Assembly: GCF_029227915.1 (NCBI RefSeq)
Contig: NC_079878.1
Location: 17,734,001 to 17,798,000, forward strand
DNA: 64,000 nucleotides
Direction of reading: 5' to 3'
Source of the DNA: Hydractinia symbiolongicarpus
Lineage: Eukaryota; Cnidaria; Hydrozoa; Anthoathecata; Hydractiniidae
The position numbers and the translations under genes were made by a program. Below the pieces are notes generated by a model, which was not told where the DNA came from, ran no database searches, and saw only the letters and a program-made list of their open reading frames with translations. Below are positions 53,901 to 56,139 of this stretch, piece by piece; position 1 is the first letter of the stretch; every line of letters begins with the position of its first letter.

Positions 53901-56139
53901 AGATACATATACCAATAGAATTAAATTTTGCAAACTGTAATTTTGTCGTTAACCTCTCATTTTTTATATTTGATTAAATTTTTGTGGAAGACACCGTGGG
54001 TATGCTATGGACCAAAACAAGAGAATTTAGTATTATAAATTTGGTGCAAAAATTGATATAAAATGAACTGTTAGATTGATCGTTGTTGTTTTTAGGGGAC
54101 TCATTATGACTCAAACTTTTTTTTTGCATTTCTAATTTGACTGATTAGCCAAAAAAAATAAAAAAAATTGCCAATTGGATTCACACTTTACTAGCTGTTA
54201 TTTTTTATATATACTTTATGTGAACATTCGTGACAGAATACTATGTGAGATTTCAAATTTTAACCTTGCAATCCATTTTTACACCTAAATAAAAATTTCT
54301 GGCAGAGGCACAATTTAGTGTTTATTTTTCACATTTTGTGTCAATTTTTGGCAGGGTTTGTAATAAACTAACTTTAATATATATATTGACAAAAGTTGTG
54401 TTTGACATTCATCAGTTTTTTTTTTGTATGTGACATTATGAGTGATTTAAATGTTATGGGTGAGATGTAGTTTGCAATGCTTTGGTGAACTTCTTTCCTA
54501 ATAGTTTTTGCATTGTCAGAGGGTCAGGTCAGGTAATCTTAGTAGATTTAGATTTGAAATGTCACATTATACTGCAGTTTTTTTAAATGTTCATTTTTTT
54601 TGGATTTACATAATAATACAGATTGTAAGATTCACACTGTTGTATTGTTTGTTTTTTGATGGACATATATCTGTTACATGAATGAAATGAAAAATCACTG
54701 GATTTTTCCACCGGAATCAGCTAGTCTATATAATAACACGCCAGTTCCGTGTCTCTGTGACAGGCAAAGTGGATGTCTTCATTTTGAAGACATCCACTTT
54801 GCCTTTTTGTAGAAAATGTTTTTACTTTGCTGACTTTGGTTGTTGGTTTTTGGTCTAAAATTGTCGGAACCAACATATTTTTTGGACGATTGTAGCTCGA
54901 ACAAGCTATGTAACAGGACATTCCTAATCAAAGTAGAATTATCTCACTCACTGTGTAGTATATGTAGCTAGCTAGCTAGAAAATCTGTGCAAAAGAATTT
55001 TTCTATGCTAGCATGTAGCTAGCTATTCTATGCTACCTTTAAGTTAATAGTTTTATGCTAGCTAAATAGCTAGTTTTATACTAGATAAGTTGATAGTTTT
55101 AGGCTAGCTAGATTTAGGTTTGAGCTAGGCTTAGAAGGGGTTTATTACATGCAAACAAAAGTGATATACACTAGCAATACGTACTCTTTCTTTGTTATCT
55201 TGAAAATGCCCTTCCGTCTGTTGCGACGAAAATTCCGTTTAAGGCGTTATGAACTTCTGGTAAATAACATTAAATGTTCAAAGGTTATAAGTCATAGCAG
55301 TAAGCTGTTCAACCTCTAAACGTCTTTTTTTTCTGCACCCTTCAGCAATGCGCCAGTGTGCATGTTTTTTTTTTTTGTAAAAATTGATATTTCGTCCAAA
55401 TTGCTACTATGACTACAACAGATGTTTTTTCAGGCTAAATTTCATCTTCTCTCACTCTCATAGCCTAAACTAGAATTAAGAAAAAAGAGGCTCCTTTAAT
55501 TTAACAGTTAAGTCTAGTTCTAGCAATACCATAGCTACAAGACTGACAAAGCCTCACAGATTGGTCAAAGATAGTGTTTCAAGACTTCTATTTTCATTAG
55601 CTGTTAAAAAAGTACATCAGCCTCACAGATTGGTCAAAGATAGTGTTTCAAGACTTCTATTTTCATTAGCTGTTAAAAAAGTATATCAGACAGAAACATA
55701 GCTACAAGAGTACTTTTGTGACTGTGTTTGACCAAGAAACGTTCCGTCTACCTGAAGAATATTATATTATTTACATGCTGCGTTCATAGAAGTGAAGAAA
55801 AAATTGAAGCCGTTTTATTGACTTTTCCGAAAATTTCTAAGCCCCACGCGAAATTTTACAACCATGATATCTCAATCTCCAAATATCTTCCACCAGGGGT
55901 ATTTTGATGAAAATCAATAAACAAAAGACGTGGTTATTTATGTATGATTACGGCAGTCGTAATTGTCGGACAGTGACGTAAATGGTCTATCATAAACACT
56001 ATTTTCTTTCATTTTATTAGAATCTGAAGAAGAGGAGTATTTTAAGAAGGCTGAAGAAGACAGACGTAAAAAATACGAACAGAATAATAAACGAAAGAAA
56101 ACACGTGGCGTAGAGAAGTTAACACTCGCATTTCCTTAA
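15859..56139 (+). CDS. LARP7: La-related protein 7 (LARP7), ten exons, N-terminus not found
   Basis: LARP7 is the 7SK snRNA-binding subunit of the nuclear 7SK RNP that restrains P-TEFb; telomerase p65 proteins are relatives. Ten exons with GT..AG borders sum to 1611 bases in one continuous phase, giving 536 residues and a stop, close to the human length of about 580. Domains in order are: La motif (exons 1-2, FYFSDANL then a KIKQLTMDMTVLAKAV block), RRM1 (exons 3-5, RNP2-like TVYV and RNP1 KGFAYVEF), a Lys/Ser-rich linker (exons 6-7), and a C-terminal xRRM (exons 8-10). The xRRM keeps the YVD of strand beta2, an Arg in FIRF of beta3, and the helix alpha3 region rich in Lys/Arg/Glu. Residues before the La motif must lie upstream of 15859. 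Introns total about 39 kb, mostly transposons. The family call is strong; expression is unverified. Confidence 0.93.
16155..16420. repeat. Left TIR and subterminal GAAACGAT repeats
   Basis: The first ~20 bases pair with the right end with few mismatches. GAAACGATTTGAAAC-type words recur to about 16420, mirroring the right end in inverted orientation. Confidence 0.75.
16616..16723 (+). CDS. Short open frame in TIR element, 35 codons
   Basis: ATG at 16616 opens a hydrophilic, acidic frame (MENNSETYETGDGDWRFDSV) ended by TGA 16721. It lies just inside the left subterminal repeats and could be the first exon of an element gene. A GAGG/TTTAG context follows but no clear donor. Not recognised. Confidence 0.25.
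   Translation: MENNSETYETGDGDWRFDSVSNTEHSNKEKVKQLY
17910..18334 (+). pseudogene. Possible element-encoded exons, unrecognised
   Basis: Two adjoining open frames have protein-like composition. The first, 17910-18113 (67 codons), contains NAFVGKFKEMGESRFRYLEE. The second, 18146-18334 (62 codons), is strongly basic and helical (LRQKIQKLKNAWKKNVLVKA) and ends at TAA 18332-18334, with an AG acceptor-like site in front. They may be exons of the transposon's DNA-binding protein. No family is recognised. Confidence 0.3.
18488..18631 (-). repeat. Copia 3' LTR (minus orientation)
   Basis: 144 bases beginning TGTTAAAATG and ending CAACTATCA. It is nearly identical to 22959-23102, with roughly seven differences by eye. 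Confidence 0.95.
18950..20546 (-). pseudogene. Copia reverse transcriptase and RNase H, broken
   Basis: RT begins around 20327 with ARLVVKGFQES and LDIKTAFLQG (first catalytic Asp block), then LWKLMKCVYGLADAPRQFY. A frameshift near 19900-19840 precedes the HVDDIMWSG catalytic motif, then FKYLGIELKQ. After another shift, RNase H carries YADGSFNSLPNAGSQDG (first Asp) and AAETLAMCDG (Glu). An in-frame TGA at 19229-19231 separates this from ITDSRSLYEAL (third Asp) and the end at 18950. All RT/RNase H landmarks are present but split over four frames. Confidence 0.88.
20576..22235 (-). pseudogene. Copia zinc knuckle, protease and truncated integrase
   Basis: The CCHC knuckle is CRICESIYHWAADC near 22170. 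The retropepsin active site AAVLDSGATKTVCG lies near 21910. After frameshifts, a GAG-pre-integrase-like segment HRQFAHAQVHKLIKLLK ends near 21400. The next frame starts at the very end of the integrase core with ESPWSNGLVERHNQ, which supplies only the last acidic residue (Glu) of the D,D-E triad. About 100 residues including both catalytic Asp are missing, so integrase is inactive by deletion. The C-terminal part runs to 20576. Confidence 0.85.
22232..22899 (-). pseudogene. Copia gag, frameshifted
   Basis: The likely start is the Met at 22899 (MSSNRNPPLL), after the primer-binding region. The first frame to 22663 has WKKKVNIWSSFTTLEKKKHG, typical of copia gag N-termini. The second frame, to 22232, continues with HQFEKLYFKLHSHGITISED, a UBN2/gag-polypeptide signature. 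One frameshift near 22665 separates the frames. Confidence 0.8.
22959..23102 (-). repeat. Copia 5' LTR (minus orientation)
   Basis: 144 bases beginning TGTTAAAATG, followed on the right by the duplicated target GATTT. Confidence 0.95.
23533..23721 (+). CDS. Open frame resembling a TFIIS N-terminal (LW) domain end
   Basis: The 62-residue frame ends INNIAKKLLEQWKTYV. This resembles the last helix of the TFIIS N-terminal/LW domain, where a V-x-x-LAK-x-LVKKWK motif is typical. A preceding open stretch near 23420-23508 (EYLENDDIDNSPTTLLIQAE) may be an exon of the same gene. It lies inside the 9.6-kb TIR element, right of the copia insertion. It may be captured host sequence or an element protein. 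The similarity is short and only seen by eye. Confidence 0.3.
   Translation: MTFHKPNNSSLLICIQTWEKQFLDKNVKVTSINNLRLNDTCKEKYKINNIAKKLLEQWKTYV
23813..23900. repeat. (TA)n microsatellite
   Basis: About 88 bases of TA dinucleotide with one TTTA interruption. Confidence 0.95.
24617..24925 (+). CDS. Unrecognised 102-codon open frame in TIR element
   Basis: Basic, Lys/His-rich translation (KTCHKLPEPYYVINDDVIRS near the end). It lies within the transposon between the copia copy and the right TIR. No recognised motif and no supporting splice sites. Chance is possible. Confidence 0.2.
   Translation: MCQTLFSLCKPLKHSVNTKMVAFLPFSPKLKKYWHNSNVYSHKNTTSKEHVSTKTQQIILKKCSIHVLLQKKLKTCHKLPEPYYVINDDVIRSAGNLLGSIS
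25490..25753. repeat. Right TIR and subterminal GAAACGAT repeats
   Basis: Dense GAAACGATTTTGAAACAAAT-like words run to 25735, followed by the terminal inverted repeat ending in CCC at 25751-25753. Confidence 0.75.
26324..26424 (+). CDS. LARP7: LARP7 exon: La motif second half
   Basis: Acceptor ACACTTTTAG and donor GTTTGT flank 101 bases. The product includes IELATILKCNKIKQLTMDMT and ends SDQLQ, the end of the La motif. The preceding intron holds the nested LINE, TIR element and copia. Confidence 0.92.
26640..27045 (+). mobile_element. Degenerate Helitron-like repeat in LARP7 intron 2
   Basis: Words such as GGAAACAGGTGGAAATAACTGAC and TTAAGATTTATGCGATA occur in the same order as in the Helitrons at 59485-60114. 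Ends are lost. Confidence 0.45.
27068..27148 (+). CDS. LARP7: LARP7 exon: linker to RRM1 beta1
   Basis: Acceptor ACTACAG and donor GTAAGT flank 81 bases (27 codons, phase 0) from LSDDRTKLKRIKPLP to TVYV, the RNP2-like first strand of RRM1. Confidence 0.92.
27282..27358 (+). CDS. LARP7: LARP7 exon: RRM1 alpha1
   Basis: 77 bases after acceptor AAATTTAG encode EQLPAYVDHDWLKQVFSTCG and on to VDYI; donor GTAAAT follows. The HDWLKQVFSTCG helix is characteristic of LARP7 RRM1. Confidence 0.93.
27452..27539 (+). CDS. LARP7: LARP7 exon: RRM1 RNP1
   Basis: 88 bases after acceptor GCTGCAG encode LPRYPQTNKIKGFAYVEFSN and end with EKACQ. RNP1 is KGFAYVEF. Donor is GTAACA. Confidence 0.93.
27955..28265 (+). 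repeat. Interspersed repeat, copy 1 (LARP7 intron 5)
   Basis: Shares GGTCCTATAAAAT, GAGAACAATAGACTCTCCAATGTGATGAAGTCAG-like and GGTCCATTGAA landmarks, in the same order, with the repeat at 32096-32670. No coding capacity seen. Confidence 0.6.
29454..30400 (-). pseudogene. Second copia fragment: RT to RNase H, decayed
   Basis: Minus-strand frames carry EHAFLQGDEIERKVFI (RT palm) near 30190-30250, then KHIEL-like residues near 29850, and NLKIVYGDATHASLPSGDSQ (RNase H first Asp region) at about 29530-29590. No LTRs were seen. It is unrelated in detail to the copia element at 18488-23102 but of the same order. Many stops. Confidence 0.6.
30570..30713 (+). mobile_element. Helitron 3'-end fragment
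   Basis: GTCAGCAAAACATCTAAAGC and GCCTAAGTGGATTTTTCAACG, with a degenerate CTTATCGATGAG end, match the 3' terminus of the Helitrons farther right. Confidence 0.6.
30720..30871 (-). mobile_element. Helitron 5'-end fragment, opposite orientation
   Basis: The reverse complement of 30841-30871 reads TCTCTATAATAATACGCCAG followed by TTCCGTCTGTCTGTC, the 5' terminus of the same Helitron family. It continues leftward with AAAACATCG and AATTGTTCTG words seen at 59550-59590. Confidence 0.65.
31329..31885 (+). CDS. LARP7: LARP7 exon: charged linker
   Basis: 557 bases after acceptor TCTTCCAG. The product is Lys/Arg/Ser-rich (KPKLGGKRRRSKSLSESVSE) and low-complexity, as in the LARP7 linker, with SR-like and nuclear-localisation-like basic clusters. 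It ends VPPLYVIS plus the first two bases of the next Lys codon; donor GTACGT. Confidence 0.88.
32096..32670 (+). repeat. Interspersed repeat, copy 2, with internal triplication (LARP7 intron 6)
   Basis: The segment containing AGAACAATAGACCCTCCAAT and an AATGGCGGATTTATG-like half recurs about three times (near 32190, 32360, 32455). The outer parts match 27955-28265. Confidence 0.6.
32885..32953 (+). repeat. tRNA-like B box followed by T-tract
   Basis: GTGTTCGAATCTC near 32910 is B-box like, preceded by GAGCACCAAAAAGG and followed by about 20 T, a pol III stop. It does not fold as a full tRNA; SINE debris is likely. Confidence 0.3.
33735..34083 (+). CDS. LARP7: LARP7 exon: EWLVLKKQY helix and second linker
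   Basis: 349 bases after acceptor TATTTTAAG. The join restores VISKTEWLVLKKQYKNL, a segment conserved before the xRRM in animal LARP7. A Gln/Lys-rich linker follows and ends at TKKTIK before donor GTAGGT. Confidence 0.9.
34363..34422 (+). CDS. LARP7: LARP7 exon: xRRM beta2 with YVD
   Basis: 60 bases (20 codons) between acceptor CTTTATGAAG and donor GTAAGG encode EVLSKLVQVSYVDYKDGGRT. The Tyr-x-Asp of YVD is the RNP3-type RNA contact of the xRRM. Confidence 0.88.
34535..34565. repeat. Inverted repeat flanking the Polinton, left copy
   Basis: AATACACG-T-TAAGTTTAAA-T-GGACCGTTTA pairs with 48193-48223 in inverted orientation with two mismatches in 31. A partial direct copy (CTACACGGTAAGTTAAAATG) lies at 47233. 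These look like TIRs of an older element that hosts the Polinton. Confidence 0.6.
34601..34934. repeat. Polinton left TIR (two blocks)
   Basis: Block 1 at 34601-34671 pairs with 47156-47222 (one indel). Block 2 at about 34866-34934 (TAATATTGCTGACATCAACA and GAGTAGGGGTG) pairs with about 46970-47040. Left-specific sequence between them encodes a small zinc-finger-like frame. Confidence 0.85.
34663..34927 (+). pseudogene. Small Cys-x2-Cys protein at Polinton left end
   Basis: The frame reads LKDDGQLTKCCMECLDTQRA, then CPYCKK and CIEC, giving paired CxxC motifs likely to bind zinc. This arrangement (KDDG..K.C..C followed by a basic helix) is seen in small proteins of Polintons and large DNA viruses. 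It runs into TIR block 2 and stops at 34925-34927. It may be partial at both ends. Function unknown. Confidence 0.4.
34920..36603 (+). pseudogene. POLB: Protein-primed DNA polymerase B (pPolB), N-truncated
   Basis: The frame 34920-35414 starts in the linker after the exonuclease domain (DILKDAVSIPGISMRYVL), contains a Cys-rich insert (about 35130-35220), then TGMVGGPAIVFCRYQ and the motif A region GYNEKMLYPS. A frameshift near 35400 leads to 35415-36264, with KLKGNSFYGKM (motif B region) and YMDTDSAYFA (motif C). After a stop near 36262, 36298-36603 carries FIGSRMIALTAKCYF and a FYDKSKVLEDGI C-terminal block. The exonuclease domain is absent and the usual motif A Asp (YDAN-type) is Asn here. 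Length is about 560 codons against about 1100 or more for intact pPolB. Not functional. Confidence 0.9.
36604..37328. other. Polinton spacer, no supported gene
   Basis: An open frame at 36793-37068 (LAEGYGWAGETMPYLEAAVS) is unrecognised. At 37120-37215 an (ACA)n-like A-rich loop sits between AACCCTCTGGGTT and CCAAGAGGGTT, a possible hairpin between genes. Confidence 0.35.
37329..37802 (+). CDS. Polinton frame, unrecognised
   Basis: The start is taken at the Met of MSHLADIFDVVDTPAEALVQ (37329), because the upstream residues of the open frame are hydrophobic and probably non-coding. The product is about 157 residues, highly charged and predicted helical (ACEKAYTEFVQREIREKGEK), and ends in a decayed part. 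A second frame (37792-38053 region, YGDCYARGLMILTP) may be its frameshifted continuation. It lies immediately downstream of pPolB in the same direction. No function assigned. Confidence 0.45.
   Translation: MSHLADIFDVVDTPAEALVQKPAETIDKRQALKHAIRKGKQHLLPRKWTEGYVDKASDEACEKAYTEFVQREIREKGEKTAKELSAHAISMYTKAVGSVVSSNNAEGLRQDLEADHIIKDSGGSRDPRIFGIWKVSHASFSRCAYCKPLPTLHVQDS
38513..38851 (+). CDS. Polinton small protein with hydrophobic segment
   Basis: 112 residues from MSSNVTPLQKEIIDVLYETV. Residues about 20-35 (DLGFTFAYAMVGKRF) are semi-hydrophobic. Comparable short frames with an FTFxYAMxGKxxL segment occur in Polintons as far as I recall. No catalytic motif. The C-terminus is basic and polar. Confidence 0.45.
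   Translation: MSSNVTPLQKEIIDVLYETVVDLGFTFAYAMVGKRFLGISSPSTKLAKINRLFRALPACFQNTRQQLENNKGNPNDTFISLKGLKCMEGNTRDPDNKARLQALIDLYSTTSH
38871..39278 (+). CDS. Polinton protein with coiled coil and DUF3627-like C-terminus
   Basis: An AG acceptor-like TTATTACAG precedes a frame that begins with a basic coiled coil (KLKEQRKLIKQKDATIAMQD). The C-terminal half contains YYEAHIQRRDIPRMRDWF and IDNPIGIHIFNRFIKEG. This resembles the DUF3627-type end of KilA-N/BRO proteins of large DNA viruses, which carry an IETPN-x-VNLYNRIKE-like block. The start is uncertain: Met at 38925 or an upstream exon. The DUF3627 comparison is by eye. Confidence 0.4.
   Translation, partial: RKLKEQRKLIKQKDATIAMQDSELEWLDQYIQSKQIGEIVIMIFRKHTTPNDDNYLDFPYYEAHIQRRDIPRMRDWFKEKFPKSEEIFVIDNPIGIHIFNRFIKEGHVERYICNFKLIDVGRDDLYNLGVPAPYD
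39430..39832 (+). pseudogene. Polinton frame with acidic tail, unrecognised
   Basis: Frames around NGPYYEGFVYPDDDELLDRV and LEKIGDILNIQIDDRALVDI continue to a LIDSSDDDSDDE end at 39830. A stop/frameshift at 39619 separates the parts. The gene is convergent with the integrase, whose stop is at 39880. Confidence 0.4.
39880..40833 (-). pseudogene. INT: Polinton retroviral-like integrase, broken
   Basis: Integrases of the DDE/RNase H fold insert the element. The start is the Met at 40833 (MSKSHIVTEEEAEK). A helix-turn-helix-like region (ISGRKVIKLLGKESGLSKKH) precedes the core. The triad is readable: HQFDLLYMPHDK and GIDVAS (first Asp block), FQCDNGSEFKSD (second Asp), HTFTAFVESYNKVLAE (Glu). The C-terminal part carries SKKTYRLDRI and EELMLVPEDVEVPPEHVKEW, ending at TAA 39880-39882. 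Frameshifts near 40770, 40510 and 39960 break the gene. It is oriented opposite to pPolB, as is usual in Polintons. Confidence 0.85.
40855..41127 (-). CDS. Polinton tail-anchored small protein
   Basis: 90 residues with a basic helical N-terminal half (KWVRDRQAKIDWYNHHRELK), then KLSDYYEPSQQQKDGEL and a C-terminal membrane segment FIVGSLALLGFVVYKYA. It lies 22 bases upstream of the integrase start on the same strand, so a shared transcript is likely. The frame is intact. Confidence 0.55.
   Translation of the reverse strand: MEQLQAAQAKWVRDRQAKIDWYNHHRELKRKAGESLKEFDEGMREYYIATIEKEPKLSDYYEPSQQQKDGELTFIVGSLALLGFVVYKYA
41306..41812 (-). pseudogene. Putative Polinton capsid protein, C-terminal half
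   Basis: The homologous-looking part begins at about VDPAKVKAYAG. It contains IEKIAITVEGEPNELYSNAM, SPDNLLQWSGRR, and VYLLQDAQLNILDGR near the C-terminus. These match, as I recall, the distal part of a capsid-type protein seen in several invertebrate Polintons. The N-terminal half is missing, and the region where it should lie (41735 on) is occupied by an opposite-strand gene. This suggests an internal deletion. Whether it is the major or minor capsid protein is not established. Confidence 0.4.
41735..42642 (+). pseudogene. Polinton coiled-coil membrane protein, broken
   Basis: The start is ATG 41735 (MGFTYYTTPHKGSKAGAQKL). A long coiled coil (DSEMDKAEAKVKRLESKKAT, EDIAKTREEIEGLRDQKEET) follows a frameshift near 41945. 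Then come a membrane segment IASIVSAVCLLVSTIVLAVM and a Gly-rich GGTAGGAAGGSAGG linker. An in-frame TGA at 42421 is followed by LPGIIGSVVSFLFRAAAKIV and a last membrane segment ALGAVAAFVVAYV, ending at TAA 42640-42642. The layout of two hydrophobic segments after a coiled coil recurs in Polintons. Role unknown. Confidence 0.6.
42675..43791 (-). pseudogene. Polinton gene with probable intron, unrecognised product
   Basis: Exon 1 starts at the Met at 43791 (MSIYGYNPRAKYSPYHGRYL) and ends FK at 43663 before a GTAAAG donor. An acceptor TTTATTTTCAG at 43456 opens exon 2 (IRKVLEDLDVPLPDSDRFRR) in the same phase. Exon 2 continues through two in-frame stops (near 43328 and 43218) to RLYAYLILQSQANARSSI, then in another frame to NFTNKILISKEYFSIGTNLT, and ends with a C-terminal membrane segment LIIAATGLILVYLWMK at 42675. 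It may represent one or two genes. Its start faces that of the plus-strand gene at 43810, 18 bases away. Confidence 0.4.
43791..43812. promoter_or_regulatory. Palindrome between divergent Polinton starts
   Basis: TGTTTCTT-TCAG-AAGAAACA is an 8-bp-arm inverted repeat covering the 18 bases between two opposed start codons. It may be a shared core promoter or a coincidence. Confidence 0.3.
43810..44558 (+). pseudogene. Putative Polinton structural protein, frameshifted
   Basis: The start MKQLYITDIGKP at 43810 is followed by RIALKSISFHPRWWNLYKKS, PWLYRIEDLAAIVNS and LQDIMGYGADAKVLF. A frameshift near 44262 leads to DTDYCLLNGEKSNILAMLPI and NPIFLPLKSS. This pattern (short N-term, a LKSISF/W strand, an ILGF-like block, then a VNG/NGEKSNIL block and a NPIFLPV block) recurs in one conserved Polinton protein thought to be structural. 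The exact role (fibre, penton or other) is not known to me. Confidence 0.45.
44494..45056 (+). pseudogene. Polinton membrane protein with C-terminal coiled coil, frameshifted
   Basis: Residues IKERDKLAKKFKMHGTWVRY precede a glycine-zipper-like hydrophobic stretch (SGVGIGSMLSGIGVPLAVAM). A frameshift near 44740 leads to LDVKSKKHKSIRHLAETQLN and a charged coiled coil ending KGKQELIKKL at 45056. The hydrophobic Gly-rich core flanked by helices suggests membrane insertion. It follows the structural-like gene on the same strand and overlaps its end. Confidence 0.5.
45040..45420 (-). CDS. Polinton protein with SAP/Rho-N-like helix pair
   Basis: 126 residues. Residues about 15-45 (VTELKRDATALKIHNISTMN then KVALIDAIRKAK) resemble a SAP or Rho-N-type helix-extended-helix nucleic-acid binding motif. 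The rest is unrecognised. The frame is intact and convergent with the gene ending at 45056. Confidence 0.4.
   Translation of the reverse strand: MRYVVVLQPYKNMFVTELKRDATALKIHNISTMNKVALIDAIRKAKYKDASSQTDSPYCEPSVTIVWENLEQYAHILSEKKKRVAHDGDHTFDRDSGEVLVWYVERHIRHHKLVVYLHVEQIKVFL
45432..46016 (-). pseudogene. Conserved Polinton protein, broken
   Basis: The start is MLIQDFYAKAAPLNIKDVNI at 46016. It then reads IVLSDPFSANKG, a stop/frameshift near 45915, IRHLTIKTPKELYSNGVSRY, a second break near 45758, MDKIQALKGANFASQPVKNG, and an acidic tail ending PDSDDYSDDEFIN at 45432. The N-terminal block and acidic tail recur in Polintons in my recollection. Function unknown; a DNA-binding role is possible but not shown. 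Confidence 0.45.
46104..46889 (-). pseudogene. 24-residue DUF4116-like repeat protein with zinc-binding tail
   Basis: From 46889 on the minus strand, five tandem 24-residue units follow the pattern MC-x2-AV-x3-P-x2-L-x2-VPDHFKTQE, the first being MCTSVVDRYPLGLRGVPDHF. Such repeats (DUF4116 type) are common in giant viruses and some protists. After a frameshift near 46465 come YHQRKATKARYKEDLLPMAW and HPNRVIDWCFAEDEKKDLE. After another shift a Cys-rich tail follows with CDDCE, CCCCQ and CWSCYY, spacing that suggests a zinc ribbon or RING-like site, ending at 46102-46104. It lies next to the right TIR. The product may act as an adaptor; this is inference. Confidence 0.6.
46970..47222. repeat. 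Polinton right TIR (two blocks)
   Basis: Inverted partner of 34601-34934. The two blocks are separated by about 110 GC-rich bases with a G-rich GGTGGTGGACGTGGTGG stretch. Confidence 0.85.
47785..48154. mobile_element. MITE with AATAAACGCC termini
   Basis: Left terminus AAAAGTTGAACACCATAATG then CTTCGAATAAACGCC at 47785-47818. It pairs with the reverse complement of 48118-48154. Internally the GAATAGACGCCCCTC/AAACGCCCCC words repeat at 47815-47905. Length is about 370 bp. It is non-coding and lies in the LARP7 intron to the right of the Polinton. The target duplication is not clear. Confidence 0.65.
48193..48223. repeat. Inverted repeat flanking the Polinton, right copy
   Basis: Inverted partner of 34535-34565. 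It lies 80 bases before the LARP7 exon at 48302. Confidence 0.6.
48302..48401 (+). CDS. LARP7: LARP7 exon: xRRM beta3 and alpha2
   Basis: 100 bases after acceptor TTTACTTCAG encode GFIRFPTADAVEKLRKVEFS and end WNFTLTKIS. The Arg of FIRF matches the conserved beta3 Arg of xRRMs. The 13.9-kb intron before it contains the Polinton. Donor GTAGGG. Confidence 0.9.
48505..48551. repeat. (CAT/CAC)n microsatellite
   Basis: Trinucleotide run of ATC/ACC/AGC type in the last LARP7 intron. Confidence 0.85.
49340..50331 (+). mobile_element. LINE-III fragment with RT, broken
   Basis: RT fingers are in 49420-49620 (SVINLSLKTATIPTE, TPIQKSGSSKKVDNYRP). After an internal deletion near 49640, the palm reads SKAFDTISHSTLLSKMAAYY, then VPQGSMLGPILFLIFFNDF, and in shifted frame EFADDKVIYVAHHS (catalytic FADD). 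The thumb part ETYKYLGTTIDQSLSMSINF runs to about 50331, where Helitron sequence begins. Closely related to LINE-II at 3246-5246 (TYKYLGTT-x-D-x-SL shared). Confidence 0.75.
50332..50996 (+). mobile_element. Helitron copy b (5' end lost)
   Basis: Aligns in order with copy e: ACAGGCAAAG, GACGTCAATA, TCCGTTTCGGAATGGACG, TTTCTTGATCAGCGTTTCAAG. Ends with a GTGGATTTCTCCAC hairpin, GGGCTTTATCGA and CTAG at 50993-50996. About 27 bases of the 5' end are missing or replaced. Non-autonomous. Confidence 0.75.
51993..52413. mobile_element. PIF/Harbinger-type MITE with central palindrome
   Basis: 28-bp TIRs (GGGAAGGTTTACATATTACG and onward versus GGGAGCGTTCACATATTACG) are flanked by TTA at 51990-51992 and 52414-52416. 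A perfect 42-bp AT-rich palindrome sits at 52181-52222, and G-runs lie symmetrically inside. TWA target plus GGG..CCC ends fit Harbinger/Tourist MITEs. Confidence 0.85.
52740..54540. repeat. Degenerate tandem array of ~150-250 bp units
   Basis: A recurring consensus (T-tract, TTTTTATA-TTTTTATAAA, TTTTTGTG-x-CAGA, then GACCAAAA and TTGCAAGCTG words) appears at least six times, for example near 52850, 53350, 53640, 53980, 54190 and 54330. Units are strongly diverged. No coding. Confidence 0.45.
54725..54810 (+). mobile_element. Helitron copy d, 5' end folding back on itself
   Basis: Starts TCTATATAATAACACGCCAG after the CTAG of copy c. At 54763-54803, a 19-bp sequence GGCAAAGTGGATGTCTTCA is followed by TTT and its exact reverse complement. 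Helitron similarity then stops. Confidence 0.65.
54811..55550. other. Intron sequence, no gene seen
   Basis: AGCTAGCTAG and TTTTAGGCTAGCTAG words cluster at 54960-55120. Otherwise unremarkable AT-rich intron of LARP7. Confidence 0.4.
55551..55688. repeat. 69-bp tandem duplication
   Basis: GCCTCACAGATTGGTCAAAG and the next 49 bases occur at 55551-55619 and again at 55620-55688 with about one difference. It is a recent duplication in the last LARP7 intron. Confidence 0.95.
56021..56139 (+). CDS. LARP7: LARP7 terminal exon: xRRM alpha3 and stop
   Basis: 119 bases after acceptor CATTTTATTAG encode ESEEEEYFKKAEEDRRKKYE and a basic RKKTRG tail, ending at TAA 56137-56139. Comparable residues in LARP7 proteins extend helix alpha3 and bind 7SK. 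Possible poly(A) signals ATAAAA lie at about 56190 and 56350. Confidence 0.9.

Larger units (their letters stand above)
50997..54724 (+). mobile_element. Helitron-like copy c, 3.7 kb, directly after copy b
   Basis: Begins TCTATATAATAATACGCCAG immediately after the CTAG of copy b. Ends TGGATTTTTCCA hairpin, CCGGAATCAG and CTAG at 54721-54724, followed by another TCTATATAATAA. No Rep/helicase coding is visible. The interior holds a MITE and a degenerate tandem region. The 5' and 3' ends may belong to one element or to two truncated ones. Confidence 0.5.
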
